Origin: Stomorhina lunata
Taxonomy: Eukaryota > Arthropoda > Insecta > Diptera > Rhiniidae
NCBI GenBank assembly: GCA_933228675.1
Contig: OW121743.1
Coordinates: 108,495,468-108,559,467, forward strand
Length of the DNA stretch: 64,000 nt
Direction of reading: 5' to 3'
The notes beneath the pieces are model-generated. The model had not been told where the DNA came from and made no database searches. It saw only the letters and a list, made by a program, of their open reading frames with translations. Within the stretch, counting starts at the first letter, position 1, and each line of letters starts with the position of its first letter. Shown here piece by piece: positions 9,771 to 23,759 of this stretch. Both the position numbers and the translations under genes were made by a program.

Positions 9771-12665
9771 AAATTATATATTTAAAACAAAAAACTTTCT
9801 AAAGAAATATTTTTAAAACTAACATTTTTTTTACAGATTTTTGTTTATTATTTTTTTAATATTTTATACAGAAATAGTGAAAAACTTTTCATAGAAATTT
9901 TTTTTAATCAAAAAATTTTCTATTTAAAAAATTTTTAATACAAAGTTTTTTTAAATTGATAAACTGTGTAAAGAATGATTTTTTAAATCGAAAAATTTAA
10001 AAAAAAAAATATTTTTAAAATCGAAAAATTTTGCATTGAAAAATTTTCTATAGAAACTTTCTTAAAATGAAAAAAATTTTATAGAAACTTTCTTTTTATT
10101 TAAACTTAAAAAATTTTCTATTGAAAACTTTTTTAAAATGAAAAATGTTATATTGAATAAATTTTTAAATACAAAAATTTTGTATAGAAAATTTTTTAAA
10201 ATGAAAAATTTCTATAGAAAAATTGTTTAAAATGGAAAATTTTTAATGAAAACATTTTTGAAATAATAAATTTTCTATAGAAAAAATAAAAAATTTTTAA
10301 AAATGATTTTTTTTTAAAATGAAAAACTTTTTTAATGACGAATATTCTAAAGAAACTTTTTTTAATGTAAAACTTTCTATAGAAAATTTTTTTAAGGTTA
10401 AATTTTCTATCGAAGATTTTTTTTTAAATGAAAAAGTTTCTAAAGAAAATTTTTTAAAGCAAAAAAGATTCTACAGAAAAATTGAAAAATTAAAAGGTTT
10501 CTTCTATATAAAATTTTCATTTTGAAATGAACAATTTTCTGAAGCATTTTTTTTCTAAATAAAAAATTTTCTATAAAAAAATTTTCTATTTAAAAATTTT
10601 TCTAAATAAAACATTTTCTAGAGAAAAATTTTTTGTAGAAAAATTTTTAAAAATGGAAAATTTTATAGAATGATTTTTTTTTTAATAATAAAATTTCTAT
10701 AGAAAACTTTTTTTAAATTAATATTTTCTTAAATTTTTTTTATGTAATATTTTCTATAGAAAATTTTTTAAAATGAAAAATTTTCTATACAAAATGTTTT
10801 TAAAAATCTATTTTTAAATAAGAAATTTTCTATAAAAAAAATTTTTTTTGAATGAAAAAAAATTTTTATAAATGAAAATTCTTTAGAAAAATTTTTCTAA
10901 AATGAAAAATTTTCTTAAGAATATTTTGTAAAAAATAAAATGAGAAATTTTTTCTGGAAAATTTTTTAAAATGTTATAAAGAATAATTTTTTAAAATGAA
11001 AAATTTTGTATAGAAAACTTTTTTTAAAATAAAAAAAATTTAAATGAAAAATTTCTACAGAATGTTTTTTAAAAATGAAAAATCTTCTATAGAAACATTT
11101 TTAAAATTGGAAAATTTTCATAGAAAAATTTTTGATATAATAAATTTTTTAAAGAAGATTTTTTAAAGATGAAAAATTTTTTAGAATGAAAATTTTTTTT
11201 ATGTAGAAATTTCTAAAGAAAAATTTTTTAATATAAAATTTTCTATAAAAAATTTTTTAATGTAAAAATTATTTATTTAGAATAAAATTAAAAAAAAAAA
11301 TGTAGAAAAATGAAACAATGAAACATTTTTTAAGAAATTTTTTTTTTAATTTTTTTTATAAAAAATTTATGCAAATGAAAAATTTTCTACAGAAAAATTT
11401 TTTTAAAATTAAAAATTGTCTATAGAAAAATTTTTGTAAAATTAAATATTTTCTATAGCAAAATTTTTGTAAAATGTGAAATTTTCTTTAGATTTTTTTT
11501 AAATGAAAAATGTTATATAGAATAATTTTTTAAAACGAAAAATTTCCATAGAAAATTTGTTTAAAACAAAAAATTAAAAAGAAGAATTTCTATAGAAACA
11601 TTTTTTAAAATTTAAAATTTTCTACAGAAAATGTTTATAGAAAAATTTTAAATTGATAAATTTTTTATAGAAAAATTTTTCAAAATGAAAAATTTTTTAT
11701 GAATAATTTTCTACAGAAAAATTTTTAAAAATGAAAAATTTTTTAGAATGGAAATTTTTTTGAATGTAAAATTTTTAAAAATGAAAAATTTTTTAGAATA
11801 GAAATTTTTTTGAATGTAAAATTTTCTATAGAAAAATGTTAAAAAAAAATAATGTAAAATTTTCTATAGAAAACATTTTAAAATGATAAATATTTTAAGG
11901 AAAATGTTTTCAAAATTGAAACGTTTCTTTAGAAAATGTTTCTAACATGAAAAATTTTTTAAGATACCTTATTTTTTAAATGAAAAATTTTGTGTTGAAA
12001 AATTTTTATAAATAAAAAATTTTCTTTAGAAAAATTTTTGTAAAATAAAAAATTTTCTAAAGAAAAATTTTCTAAAATGAAAAAATTTCTATAGAAAAGT
12101 TTTTTAAAACGAAAAATTGTATATAAAATAATTTTTTAAAATGAAAAATTTTGAATAGAAAAATTTTCAAAGTAAAATAATTTTAAAATGAAAAATTTCT
12201 GTAGAAAAATTTTCTATAGAAAAATCTTTAAAACTAAAAATTTTTTAAAATGAGACATATTTTAAAATGAAAATTTTTTTAAATATAAATTTTATTATAA
12301 ATTTTCTAAAGAAAATTATTTAAAATATTTTTTTCCATTTTAAATCATTTTCATTAAAAAAAATATTCTATAGAAAACTTTTTATTTTAAAAAATTTTAT
12401 ATTAAAAATAATTTTCTTAGAAAATTTTTCATTTAATAATATTTTATATAGAAAATTTTTTAGAATGAAAAATTTTTTATAGAAACATTTTTCTTAATGA
12501 AAAATTAAGAAAAAATGTATAGAAAAATTTTTAAGTATAGAAAAATTTATACAGAAAAATTTTTAAAATCAGAAATTCTTTATATAAAAATTGTTTAAAA
12601 GGAAAAATTTTCTATAAAAAAATCTTTTAAATTCAAACTTTTATATAGAAACAATTTCTATACAA
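9771..12665. repeat. Degenerate AT tandem array II, ~30 bp unit
   Basis: About 2.9 kb of CTATAGAAAAATTTTT followed by an AAATGAAAAATTTT spacer block, in variable registers. Many units have single-base indels in the A and T runs, so the period drifts around 28-33 bp. The core palindrome TTTTCTATAGAAAA links it to arrays V, VIII, XII and XIII. The 68-codon frame at 10319-10525 is a by-product of the repeat. Confidence 0.85.
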
Positions 12666-14248
12666 AAATTGGGATTTGAAATTAATATACTGACAGAAAC
12701 ATTCAATAAATTTACATTATATAGATGTTTCAAAAATTAACACGACATAAAATTTAAACTTTTCCATGTTCATTTAACTTTGAAATGTTTCCTTTAATTG
12801 TATAAATTGTCGCATTCTTTAAAATATGAGTAAGATGAGGCCAATCTGAAAAATTTTTAATTAAAACTTTTGAAAATAAAATTGTATCAATTGGCAAAAT
12901 TATTCAGAGTTTCGTATTTCTAATAGCAAGAATTTAAGTTATGGAACCAGGAATTTAACCACCCACTCCAAAATTTTAATTAAAAGACTTCATTCTCGTG
13001 AAAAATGTTATTAAAACTTTAATTTTCTACCAAAATACCGAAAACAAATATTACAATTTAGTTATAAATTGTTAACATTTCTCAAGCGATTTTAAGTGTA
13101 AATAAGGCGCAACGCAACAGCAATAACAACAAAGACATTGAATAATTGAAGCTAATTTAAGAGAAAAACACAATTTATCTCCTAAGAATGAAGAAAAAAA
13201 AAAACGTAATAATAAAATAAAGCAGCTACAAGAAAATCCAATAGTAAATGAACGAAGAGCAACCTAACGTTTTTCATTGTCTTATCGCGAAATTCTTATT
13301 AAAACACCCGGTAAATATAAAATAAATAAGTTTGGGTAAAAATAGGAAAAGGAGCAAGAATAACGTAAGATTCTTACATATCAATGGACGAGAGCAGAAA
13401 TAAAGGAATGTGGGTGAAAGGGAAGGGTGTTTATAGCTTATTTTATTTTTATTACACGACTATGAAGCTCCCTAAGTGCTTAAAGCTTTAAATAAACCTA
13501 CTATGAACTTAACATACAGGGAACATAAATACATGTACCCGTGTATGTTTAAATGTATTTATTCCTACAAAGAAGTCAGTCAATTCCATCACTTTAGTCG
13601 TTTTTGGTTTATTTTTCATTTAGTTCATTCTGTCTGTCGTCTTCCGCAGTCGGTACCTTCTTCAATATTAACAGCCAGTAATTTATAACAACTGCAGTCA
13701 TGAAGGCATGCGAATATGTGTTTATTTATTTGAACTCGTACTATCACACCCCTCTTTTTTATTTTTGCTTAACATCTTTAAGAGCGTATACACACACACA
13801 CATCCATCCATCCAAACATTTATCCGCTCATATTGGGGCAAAAATAAAATTGAACCAATTTTTTTCGTTTGTTTTATAAACTTAATTTTACTTTTATACC
13901 CCCCAAACTTAAGAAAATATATTGTTGTAACATTTTATTGTTATAACTAATGCCAATAACAAATACTTTTCACCTATTCAAGGGAGAAGATCGGGAAAAA
14001 TTTGTGGGCATGAGGTACTTTTTGGTTTTAATTGGTATTTTCTATATTCGCTGAAAAAGGAAGAAAAAGGATTTTTTGATAAGTTTTTCAAGATCACCTA
14101 AGGAAAGATTAAGAACTATCATTTGAGATCTTACAAATTTGTTTATTTATTCGATATCCAATACATTTTTTGAATAGAAGAATTTCAATATAAATTGCTT
14201 TTATTAAAAACTTTTAACAAAAGTTAGTTTTAAAGGAACAATTTTACT
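12666..14248. other. Non-repetitive DNA, no gene supported
   Basis: AT-rich sequence with somewhat higher complexity at 13100-13700. A (CA)n then (CCAT)n microsatellite lies at about 13789-13815. Two adjoining plus-strand frames (13476-13688 and 13708-13950) have no start context, domain or codon pattern that I recognise, so I do not call them genes. Confidence 0.5.
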
Positions 14249-14451
14249 TGAAAAATTAGGTTTAATCAGGCTTGAGTTCATTTAACTTTCAAATTATTAA
14301 ATTTGAAAATTTGAAAAGTAATTGTGGAGAAAAACTGAAAAACGTTCAAAAATAATTTTTTCAGTTTTTCTCCACAATTACTTTTCAAATTTTCAAATTT
14401 AATAATTTGAAAGTTAAATGAACTCAAGCCTGATTAAACCTAATTTTTCAA
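14249..14451. repeat. Perfect long palindrome, ~94 bp arms, 14 bp loop
   Basis: The left arm (about 14249-14342) and right arm (about 14357-14450) appear to be exact reverse complements; I compared them base by base and saw no mismatch. The loop is CGTTCAAAAATAAT. A 16-bp direct repeat (AAAGGAACAATTTTAC) lies immediately left of the left arm (about 14233-14248) and again at about 14481-14496, about 30 bp beyond the right arm. Neither arm belongs to the tandem family. It could be a hairpin transcript source, a foldback insertion, or the product of template switching; an assembly or library artefact must be excluded. Confidence 0.85.
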
Positions 14452-14499
14452 TCAATTCTAAAGTTCGAATAAATAATTCCCAAAGGAACAATTTTACAA

Positions 14500-16860
14500 A
14501 AACAAAATTCGTATTAAAAAAATTTTATCATAAAATGTTTCTATTGAAATATGTCACTAAGGATATTTTCTACAAATTCTTTCTATAGAAAAACGTAACC
14601 ATAAATAATCTTTATAGAAAAATTTTTTTTATGGAAAATTTCCACAAAAATTGTATTTATAGAAAAATGTTGCTTACATTTTTCATCAAAAATTGTTTCT
14701 ATTAAAAAATTTTAATAGAAACAAATTTTTTTTATAAAAAAATTTTAACAAAAAATTTTACGATAAAATACCTTCAATAAAAAATTTTCTTTAAAAAAAT
14801 CTCCCCTAAAATTTTCTTATAGAAAAAAGTTAATACCAAAATTTTTCTTTCAATAAAAAAATTACACTAAAAAATTTTTCTATGGAAAATTATTACAAAA
14901 ATCATTTCTATAAAAAAAATTTATTAAAAATTGTTTCAAGAGAAATTTGTCTTTAAAAATTTTTTGATAGAAAAATCTGTCAATAAAAAAATTACCCCAA
15001 AAATATTTTTTTCAAAAATCTCTCCTATAGAAAAATTTTGTTAAAAATTGTTAAAAAATTTGATCGAAAATTGTCATCATCTCTTTGCAGAAAAATTTAC
15101 CAAAACTTTTTCTATAGAATAGTTTCACCAAAAACTTTAGAAAAAAATCTTTTACAAAAATGTTTGTAACGGAAAATTTTTTTCAATAGAAAATTAACAC
15201 TAAAAATTGTTTCTATAAAAAATTATCACAAAAATCGCGTTTATAGAATAATTAAGTTAAAATGTTTCAATAGAAATTTTTCACCAAAAATTCTTTCTTT
15301 AAAACAATTTTACACAAAAATGTTAAAAGAAAAATTTTACAAATTTTTTTAATTGAAAAATTACACCAAAAATTTTTTCTATAGAACTTGTCACAAAATT
15401 CTCCTCCCATAAAAAATTTTATTAAAAATACTTTCAACCGAAATTTTTCTTAAAGAATTTATAAAAAACAAAATTTTGAAATTGTTTCAATCGAAATTTT
15501 TTATCACAAATAGTTTTTAAAGTTAAAACTGACCAATAAATTTTTCTATAGAAAATTTGTTTAATAGAAATATTACGTCAAAACTTTTTTTCAATAGAAA
15601 ATTTTTCCAAAAATCGCTTTTATAAAAAAATCGTATTTCAAATAGTTTTCATCAAAAATTGTTTCGATTGAAAAATTCACCAAAATTAGTTTTGTAGAAA
15701 TTTTTGACAAAATTATTTTCTTCAGACAAAAGTTTTTATCAAAAATTAATTTCATTGAAAAATGTCATCAAAAATTTTCTGCAGAAAAATTTTAACAAAA
15801 AATATTTTGTTATAGAAAAATTTCTTTAATATGTACAAAAATTACACACTTTTTTTTTTACAAAAATCGCTTCGATAGAAATTTTGTTGTTTTGTTTCAA
15901 ACAAAAATTTTCATCAAAAATTGTTTCTAGAGAAAACTTTTACCAAAAATTCTTTTTATGAAAAATTTTTTCAATGGAAAAATTAAATAAAATAAATAAA
16001 ATTCTTTCGAAGAAAATTTTCTCCAAAAACCCTCTATGGAAATTATTTCAAACTAAAATTATCTTCAAACATTTTTTCTAAAATAAAATTCAACAAAATT
16101 ATAAAATCCTTCATAAAAAATTATTTTTATAGAAAAATTTTATCAATAGAAAATTAAGGCAAAACAAATTTTCTACAGATAATTTTCACGTAAATCTTTT
16201 TTTTAACCAAATTTTTAAAAATTATTTTAATCGAATATTTTTCATTAAAAATTGTTTCTAGAGAAAAATTTAACCAAAAAGCCTTTCTATAGAAAATTTA
16301 TTCAACAGAAAAATTACACCAAAACTTTCCCGTAAAAGCAATTTTCACAAAAATTGCTTTTACGGAAAAATTTGTTTAAAAATTATTTCAAACGAAAATT
16401 ATCTTCAAAATTTTTTTCTAAAGTAAAATTCAATGTAATTATGATATTTTTCCGAAAAAATCTTTTCATAAAAAAATTTTCAATATAGAATTAACACTAA
16501 AACTTTTCTATAGACAATTTTGATATTAATCGCTTTTATAATAATATTTTTAAAAACTGTTTCAATTTTAATTTTTCATAAAAAATTGTTTTTAGAAAAA
16601 AATTTCACTAAAAATTCGTTCTATGGAAAATTTTTTCAATAGAAAAAATGCACCAAAAATTTTCTTCAAAAATTGTTTCTAAGAAAAATTCAACAAAATT
16701 ATTTTCATTAATTTTGAAATTATTTTCTCTAGAAAAATTCTACCAAAAATTAATATTACTTTTTTTTACAAAAAATATTTTTATAATAAAATTAAACTTT
16801 TTTATAAGAAATTTTAAAAATGTTGATATTTATAAAATTTTTTTAAATTTTAAAAACAGT
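14500..16860. repeat. Degenerate AT tandem array III
   Basis: About 2.4 kb of units combining TTTCTATAGAAAAATTTT with a CACCAAAAATTGTTTC-type spacer, period near 29-31 bp with frequent indels. The ACCAAAAAT spacer distinguishes it from the other arrays. No unit pair is identical over long stretches, so the array is old. The frame at 16648-16863 is a by-product. Confidence 0.8.
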
Positions 16861-18170
16861 TGAAGCAACAAGTTAAAGCAAAAAAGAAAATCAGAACAAT
16901 TTCCAAGAAAATCTGCTTCAGCAACAATAAAAGTAATAAAAAAAACTACTTTTATTAGCAAGTTCTTTATAACTATATGAGCAAATGTAAAAATGTAAAA
17001 GAACCCGGCTTAATGTTGCCCTACATCATTGGTTTTAATCGAATATCAATGATAACTATACGCACCAACACTTAATTTTTGTTCAGTAAAAAATTTTAGA
17101 AAAGTTTTTGTGCATGTGGGTTTTTGTACGTATGAGCAATATTTTTGTCCATTTTATTTTTGCAATTAAATCAATATTACTCATACGTTCTCCAAGTTTT
17201 TTACAGAAATCTAGTCATACTTACATATCGTCGCCCCGGAGTTATCTTCACGTAAGTGCAAACAATTTTTTTTTGGGAAATTGAACTTAAAGATTTGACA
17301 TTAGTTGCAGAAGAATTTACTCGAAAAATGTGTTCCAATATTTTTATCAGTTGTAGTCCATGAAGTTCTTAATCAAATCGGTTAAAAATATTCAAGGCCA
17401 TGGAAGAATATTTCCGAGTTATTGGCATTTTTGTCTCTAAAGAAATTTTCACAATTTGCCGTAAAGGACACATTTTATTAAACATTTTTTAATATATGTC
17501 ATATACGTGAAAATGTTAGTACAAACAATTTTTTTTTTAAGTTATCTTCACGTATGTACCCACATAATATTATGATTTTTTAAGAAAAAAAATCTAAAAT
17601 CTATTATACTAAATATCAATTCATAGTTTTTCTGAGAGGAAATATACTTAAAATTTCTCCTGTTATACAAAAACTTTGCAGTGAGATTTAAATATATAAA
17701 AAAATACTATGACTGCTCTATCCATATAAATCGAATTTTCACACGAAATACGTACCTTATCATTTCAATAATGATTGGATAAATGCTAAGATAAAGAAGT
17801 AAGAGTTTTAAAATTATGCAGAATTAATAATATAAATTAAAAACTCTTAAATTACGTACTTAGTTCTAAGTACTTACATCAGAAATTTTACTCTTAGGAT
17901 ACCTTTTAATTTTACTCTTAAGAAACCTTCCTATTCTTTTATTGTTTATTAGTCTCTTAAACTTGTTTTCCAAATAGTATTTTTTAAGTTAATTTTAATT
18001 TCTTTTGTAATAAAGTGAATTCCTAAAAAAAGTCATTAATTTCTATCTAATTATATAAACAATAGAATACTTTTTTTATTGGAATTGAAAAAGCTTTATA
18101 TTGTCAAATGAATAGTTAAATTTTTTTAAATTACCTAAATCAAATAGAATATTAAAGAATTTTCTTAAAA
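16861..18170. other. Non-array DNA with small hairpin and repeated motif
   Basis: An inverted pair ACGTATGAGCAATATT (17128-17143) and AATATTACTCATACGT (17173-17188) has one mismatch and a 29-nt loop. GTTATCTTCACGTA occurs twice (about 17240 and 17542), each near ACAAACAATTTTTTTT, suggesting a local duplication of about 300 bp or an element end. No gene is visible. Confidence 0.5.
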
Positions 18171-18875
18171 TGGTATAAATTAGAATATTTTATATAATTT
18201 GTAAAAAGTTAAATTTTTCATAAAAATTAAAAAAAAATTAAAGAATTTTGAAAAAATTCAAATTCTAAAAAATTTTATATAAAAATTCGACTTTAGAAAA
18301 ATTCCTTGTAAAGATTGAAATTTAGAAAAATATTTTCAAAAAGATTTAATTTAAAAAAGAATTCTATAAATATTTAAATTTTAAAAAATTCCCTATAATT
18401 TTTGGATTTTTAATTTAAAAAAAATTCCAATAAATTAAAGAATTTTGCAAAATTCGCTTTCAAAATTGGGGAATACCCTATAAATATTATAATTTAAAAC
18501 AAAATTTTTTTGTTTTAAATTTAAAAAATTTTTATAAAGAAAGAAATTTTGAAAAATTCTTCGTAAAAAGTGAAATTTAAAAAAATTCATATAATTAAAA
18601 AAAATTTTGGAAAATTATATCTAAAAATTAAAATGTTGAAAAATCCCCTATAAACGGCAACATTTGGAAAAACTTAAACATATTTTGAAAAAAATTCTGT
18701 TAAATTTTAAAAAATTCCCCTTAAATAATGAAATTTTGTAAAAATTTCTTATTTATTAAAAAATTTTAAAATATCTCTATAAATAGAGAAATATTCAAAA
18801 TATATCTTGAAATAGTGGAATTTCCCTTTAATTTCCACCTTTTTAAATAAGAAAATTAAAAAAAAATTAATTTAA
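18171..18875. repeat. Strongly decayed AT tandem array IV
   Basis: AAATTTAAAAAATTC and CTATAAA motifs recur at about 28-35 bp without a stable register. I group it with the other arrays by composition and the recurring CTATAAA spacer, with less certainty than for the rest. Confidence 0.55.
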
Positions 18876-20029
18876 AAAATATAGTTATTCCCCTTTTGCC
18901 CCATTTGGTTTTTTCATTGCTCATCTCTATCCTGTCATCACATTTCCTCAAAACACACAAACAGGGAGAAAGTAATATTTTGAAAACGAGTGTATGGTAT
19001 CATGAAAAATGACAATAATTTCGATCAAGCATCAAATTGTCTGCTAAATTACCAACAAAATGTGAAACAATTTTACGCTTCTTACGCCGTTTGTAACAAT
19101 TTTATAGCATGAAAAATATTTTTACACCAACCAGGAACTGAACCCAAAAGAAACTGCTTATTGAACATATACAAAAAAAGAAGCTCTGGGAAGAAGTAGT
19201 GGGAGTTGATGGTAAATATCGCACAGCAAGTGGATAAAAAAAACATAAACTTTCTTCTTGAACAACAATAAAGAAAAATTGAATCGAAAATAATCAAATT
19301 CCTGAACATTTTTGTTCACTATTTCAACAGCTGCTCAGACAGAGTTTTTGTATTTTTTATAGAAACAGTATCATCGTGATTATTCGTAGGGGACTATTCA
19401 AGAATTTAAAGTAAAGGGATTATACAATTTAGCTAGATTATAAATAGAAAATCGAATTAGAAATTAATGTTGTTCTAAATTTTTAGGGTGTTCGAATTAG
19501 CGATATTCTACTGTACCTGTTTCTACATGTGGGTGAATCTAAAAGAAGTGTGTTTGAGTTTTTTTTTTTATAAACTTTCATCAAATCCGCGTAATAACAT
19601 CAACATCTCAGTGTCATCAACTTTGAGCTGTCAAATGAAAGTCAAACACTTGCTCACTCTTCTAACTATATCACACGTATCTTTCATTTCCTGTAAGGTA
19701 CGAGTATCTTACTGTGTATATTCTGTGACAAAAAAAAATTAAAAGCAATTTTTTCTTTCTTTTTGGCTATAAATAGTTTATTTGATACAATATATAAAAT
19801 GGCTTAAAGTGTTCAAGTATTCCTACATATTGCGTTAAATGTCACATTGTGAAACTGTCATCCTCCTGCTGTTTTTGAGTTATTTATTTTTTAAAAACAA
19901 TGATTTGACATCAGTTATTGTTTGCGTAATATTTAGTTTTTGTATAGGTTAGTTTGAACTTTTGGAGCAGGGGTGCCCAAGCCCTATGCACTAAGTACTC
20001 ATTAGTTTTTGTAAAAACAGAAAATTATT
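18876..20029. other. Non-repetitive DNA, no gene supported
   Basis: Contains short frames on both strands (19082-19309 minus, 19488-19742 plus) that are Cys/Phe-rich and lack domains. The segment 19880-20000 is of ordinary complexity. No splice-flanked exon could be justified. Confidence 0.5.
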
Positions 20030-22325
20030 TGTTTTAAAAACTCTTTGTATAGAAAATTTTTTGTTTGAAATATTTTTCTACAGAAAATATTTCGTTATAG
20101 AAAATTTTTTGTTACAAAAAATTTTTTTATAGAAAATTTTTCGTTATAAAAAATTTTTCTATAGAAAATTTTTTGTTAGAAAAAATTTTTCTATAGAAAA
20201 TTTTTCGTTATAAAAAATTTTTCTATAAAAAATTTTTCATTATAAAAAATTTTTCTATAGAAAATTTTTCGTTATAAAACATTCTTCTATAGAAAATTTT
20301 TCGTTATAAAACATTTTTCTATAGAAAATTTTTCGTTATAAAAAATTTTTCTATAGAAAATTTTTTGTTATAAAAAATTTTTCTATAGAAAATTTTTTGT
20401 TATAAAAAATTTTTCTATAGAAAATTTTTTGTTGTAAAAAATTTTTCTATAGAAAATTTTTTGTTGTAAAAAATTTTTCTATAGAAAATTTTTCGTTATA
20501 AAAAATTTTTCTATAGAAAATTTTTTGTTATAAAAAATTTTTCTATAGAAAATTTTTCATTATAAAAAATTTTCCTATGGAAAATTTTTCTATGGAAAAA
20601 ATTTTTCTATAGAAAATTTTTTGTTACCAAAAATTTTTCTATAGAAAATTTTTTGTTACCAAAAATTTTTCTATAGAAAATTTTTCAATATAAAAAATTT
20701 TTCTATAGAAAATTTTTCATTATAAAAAATTTTTCTATAGAAAATTTTTCATTATAAAAAATTTTTCTATAGAAAATTTTTCGTTATAAAAAATTTTTCT
20801 ATAGAAAATTTTTCGTTATAAAAAATTTTTCTATAGAAAATTTTTCGTTATAAAAATTTTTTCTATAGAAAATTTTTCGTTATAAAAAATTTTTCTATAG
20901 AAAATTTTTCGTGTTAAAAAATTTTTCTATAGAAAATTTTTCGTTATAAAAAATTTTTCTATAGAAAATTTTTCGTTATAAAAAATTTTTCTATAGAAAA
21001 TTTTTCGTTATAAAAAATTTTTCTGTAGAAAATTTTTTGTTATAAAAAATGTTTCTATAGAAAATTTTTCGTTACAAAACATTTTTAATGAAAATTTTTT
21101 TGTTATAAAAAATGTTTCTACAAAAATTTTTTCGTTTGAAAAATTTTTTTATAGAAAATATTTTTAGTGAAAATTTTTCGTTACAAAAAATTTTCCAAAA
21201 GAAAATTTTTCGTTATAAAAAATTTTTCTTTAGAAAATTTTACGTTATAAAAGAATGTTTCTATAGAAAATATTTCGTTATAAAAAATTTTTCTCTAGAA
21301 AATTTTTCGTTATAAAAAATTTTTCTATAAAAAATGGTTCATTATAAGAAATTTTTCTATAGAAAATTTTTCGTTCTAAAAAATTTTTTATCGAGAATAT
21401 TTCTTTGTTAAAAATTTTTCTATAGAAAATTTTTCTTTAAAAAAAATTGTTCTATTGAAAATTTTTCGTTATAAAAAATGTTTCGTTATAAAAATTTTTC
21501 TATAAAATATTTACCAATAGAAAATTTTTCGTTATAAGAAATTTTTTCTATAGAAATTTTTTTGTTATAAAAAATCTTTCTATAGAAAATTTTTCGTTGT
21601 AAAAAGTTTTTCTGTAGAAAATTTTTTGTTTGAAAAATTTTTCGTTATAAAATATTTTTCTATTGAAAATTTTTCGTTATACAAAATTTTTATGTAGAAA
21701 TATTTTCAATAGAAAATTTTTCTGTAGAAAATTTTTCAAGAGAAAATTTTTCTGTAAAAAATTTTTCAAGAAAATTTTTTTTGTAATAAAAAATTTTTCT
21801 ATAGAAAATTTTTCGTTATAAATTTTTGTTATAGAAAACTTTTCCAAATAAAATTTTAATTATAAATTTTTTTTTTTCGTTATAAAAAATTTTTCTATAG
21901 AACATTTTTCGCTATAAATAATTTTTCGTTATAGAAAATTTTTCTTTATAGTTATAAAAAATTTTTTTATAGAAAATTTCTAGTTTTAAAAAATTTTTTG
22001 TTTTTATAACGAGAAATTTTCTATAGAAAATTTTTCGTTATAAATTTTTTTTATAGAAAAGTTTTCTGGAGAAAATTTGTATTATACAAAAATTGTTTTT
22101 CATTATAAAAAATTTTTCTATAGAAAATTTTCCGTTCTAAAAATTTTTTCTATAGAAAATTTTTCGTTATAAAAAATTTTTTTATAGAAAATTTCTCGTT
22201 ATAAAAAATTTTTCTATAGGAAATTTTTCGTTATGAAAAATGTTTCCAAAAAAAATTTTTCGTTATAAAAAAAATTTCTATAGAAAATTTTTTGTTATAA
22301 AATATTTTTCTATAGAAAATTTTTG
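20030..22325. repeat. AT tandem array V, 32 bp unit
   Basis: About 70 units. The period is 32 bp (CTATAG at 20351 and 20383). Each unit is CTATAG, A4T5, a CGTTAT spacer (variants TGTTAT, CATTAT, TGTTACC, TGTTGT) and A6T5. Spacer variants occur in runs, for example TGTTACC units together near 20620-20660 and CGTTAT units at 20760-21000, as expected from local duplication. The centre is homogeneous; the right third (after about 21050) decays with indels. The frame at 21112-21315 is an artefact. Confidence 0.92.
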
Positions 22326-23759
22326 TTGGATTTACATAAAAATACGTTTCTATATAGATTTGTTTCAAAAATTTCCATCTTCCTTAGAATTTTTTTCTTA
22401 ACAAAAATTTTGAAAAATATCACATCTATATTTTTAATCAATTCAAACTAAAATTTCCTATAAATATAAAACTTTCAGTAGCTAAATTATAAAGATTATA
22501 CAAAATAAAAAATTAAAACATTATCTAACATTTAATGTATCTCTAGCTTCTCTTATGAAAATATTACTATTTTAACAAAAACATCCTAAAAGACAATGAA
22601 TTATATCTTACCCTTTTGTAGAGTCGCACAGGTGCTATTCCACTGACCATAATTGACAATAATACAATCATCAAAGAACCTTCTTATCAGTTGAGATTAC
22701 AGGCTCTTGTACCAAACAATTCAAATAAAGTTCTTCTTTTCTTTTTTTCTAAATCCTGGTAATAAAAGTTAAAATTAAGTAAAAATAATAAGAACCCAAG
22801 ACCTCAAAGTGTTGCCATTAAATTTAAAAAGGTTTGTCGTCCGACTCCCTTTTAAGGTGGCGGTAAAATAAAATTAAAACAAACGAAAATTCAAGTTTAA
22901 CCATGAATGACAAATGTAGCGATAAGACGACGACGACTGACTTATTATTTAGAAAGGCTCAAACTACTAAGACCAAGAAGACCAAGCACAACACCTTTCA
23001 TCGTGCCGATAAATTTTAATAGAAACTGTTAACTTTTACAATGGATTAAAAATCTATGAATGAAAAGGTAACAGCAACAACAATAAATACCACAAAAAGT
23101 TGGGCAAGTCGGGCCAAATTTAATTAGACCTTCGCTTTCTTTTACATTTAATGTTAGATGTTAAATCAACTAAACGAATAAAATATATATATTCAAAAAA
23201 ATCTAAAGTATCTAATGCCAATAAAGTAAAGCTGGTGGCTGCCTTTTAGAAAATTCTTGTCCAAGTCCATCTAGCTGCTGTAGCTGTTAGTAACATACAA
23301 ATGATGGGTCATATATTTCAGTTGAAAGGTCAGGTCAGTTAAGGTTGAATGAAATATATTTATATAATAAAAATGGTCTGATATAATATTAATGAAATGA
23401 ATTAATAAAATTCCTAACCACTTTATTCTTATTTAGAAAATACTAAATTATTCTTGGGGTTTTGGTTTCTCTCCTATTTTTTTATATATAGTTAGGACAA
23501 CAAGTATTAGGATAAAAAGCTAGATAAAACAAAGATGTAAATGAAAGGAAAACATTATATTAGAGTACGTTGGTACATTGTTAATTTAGGTTCTTGGCCA
23601 TGGTTAATTAAATAAAAGGATATGTTCATTTGTTTATAGTTAGAATAAAAAGAAAGGAAATCAAATGAAAGGAAGAGAATAAAGAAGTATAGGGTTATAG
23701 AAATAAACTAGGGCCCGAGGTGGAATTGAACATTTAGAGAAAAGATTTTTTATTTAAAT
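22326..23759. other. Non-array DNA; small frame of uncertain meaning
   Basis: Sequence of more normal complexity. A 38-codon frame from ATG 22903 to TAA 23019 encodes a Thr/Lys-rich peptide without a recognised motif. It is too short to call a gene without expression data. A GACGACGACGAC run lies at about 22929-22939. Nothing else is evident. Confidence 0.5.

Noticed and set aside
13476..13950. Two consecutive plus-strand frames
   Set aside because: No recognisable domain, codon pattern or splice sites; the region is ordinary low-complexity fly DNA with a microsatellite.
22903..23019. 38-codon Thr/Lys-rich frame
   Set aside because: Too short to separate from chance; no splice or promoter signal like that at 45.57 kb.
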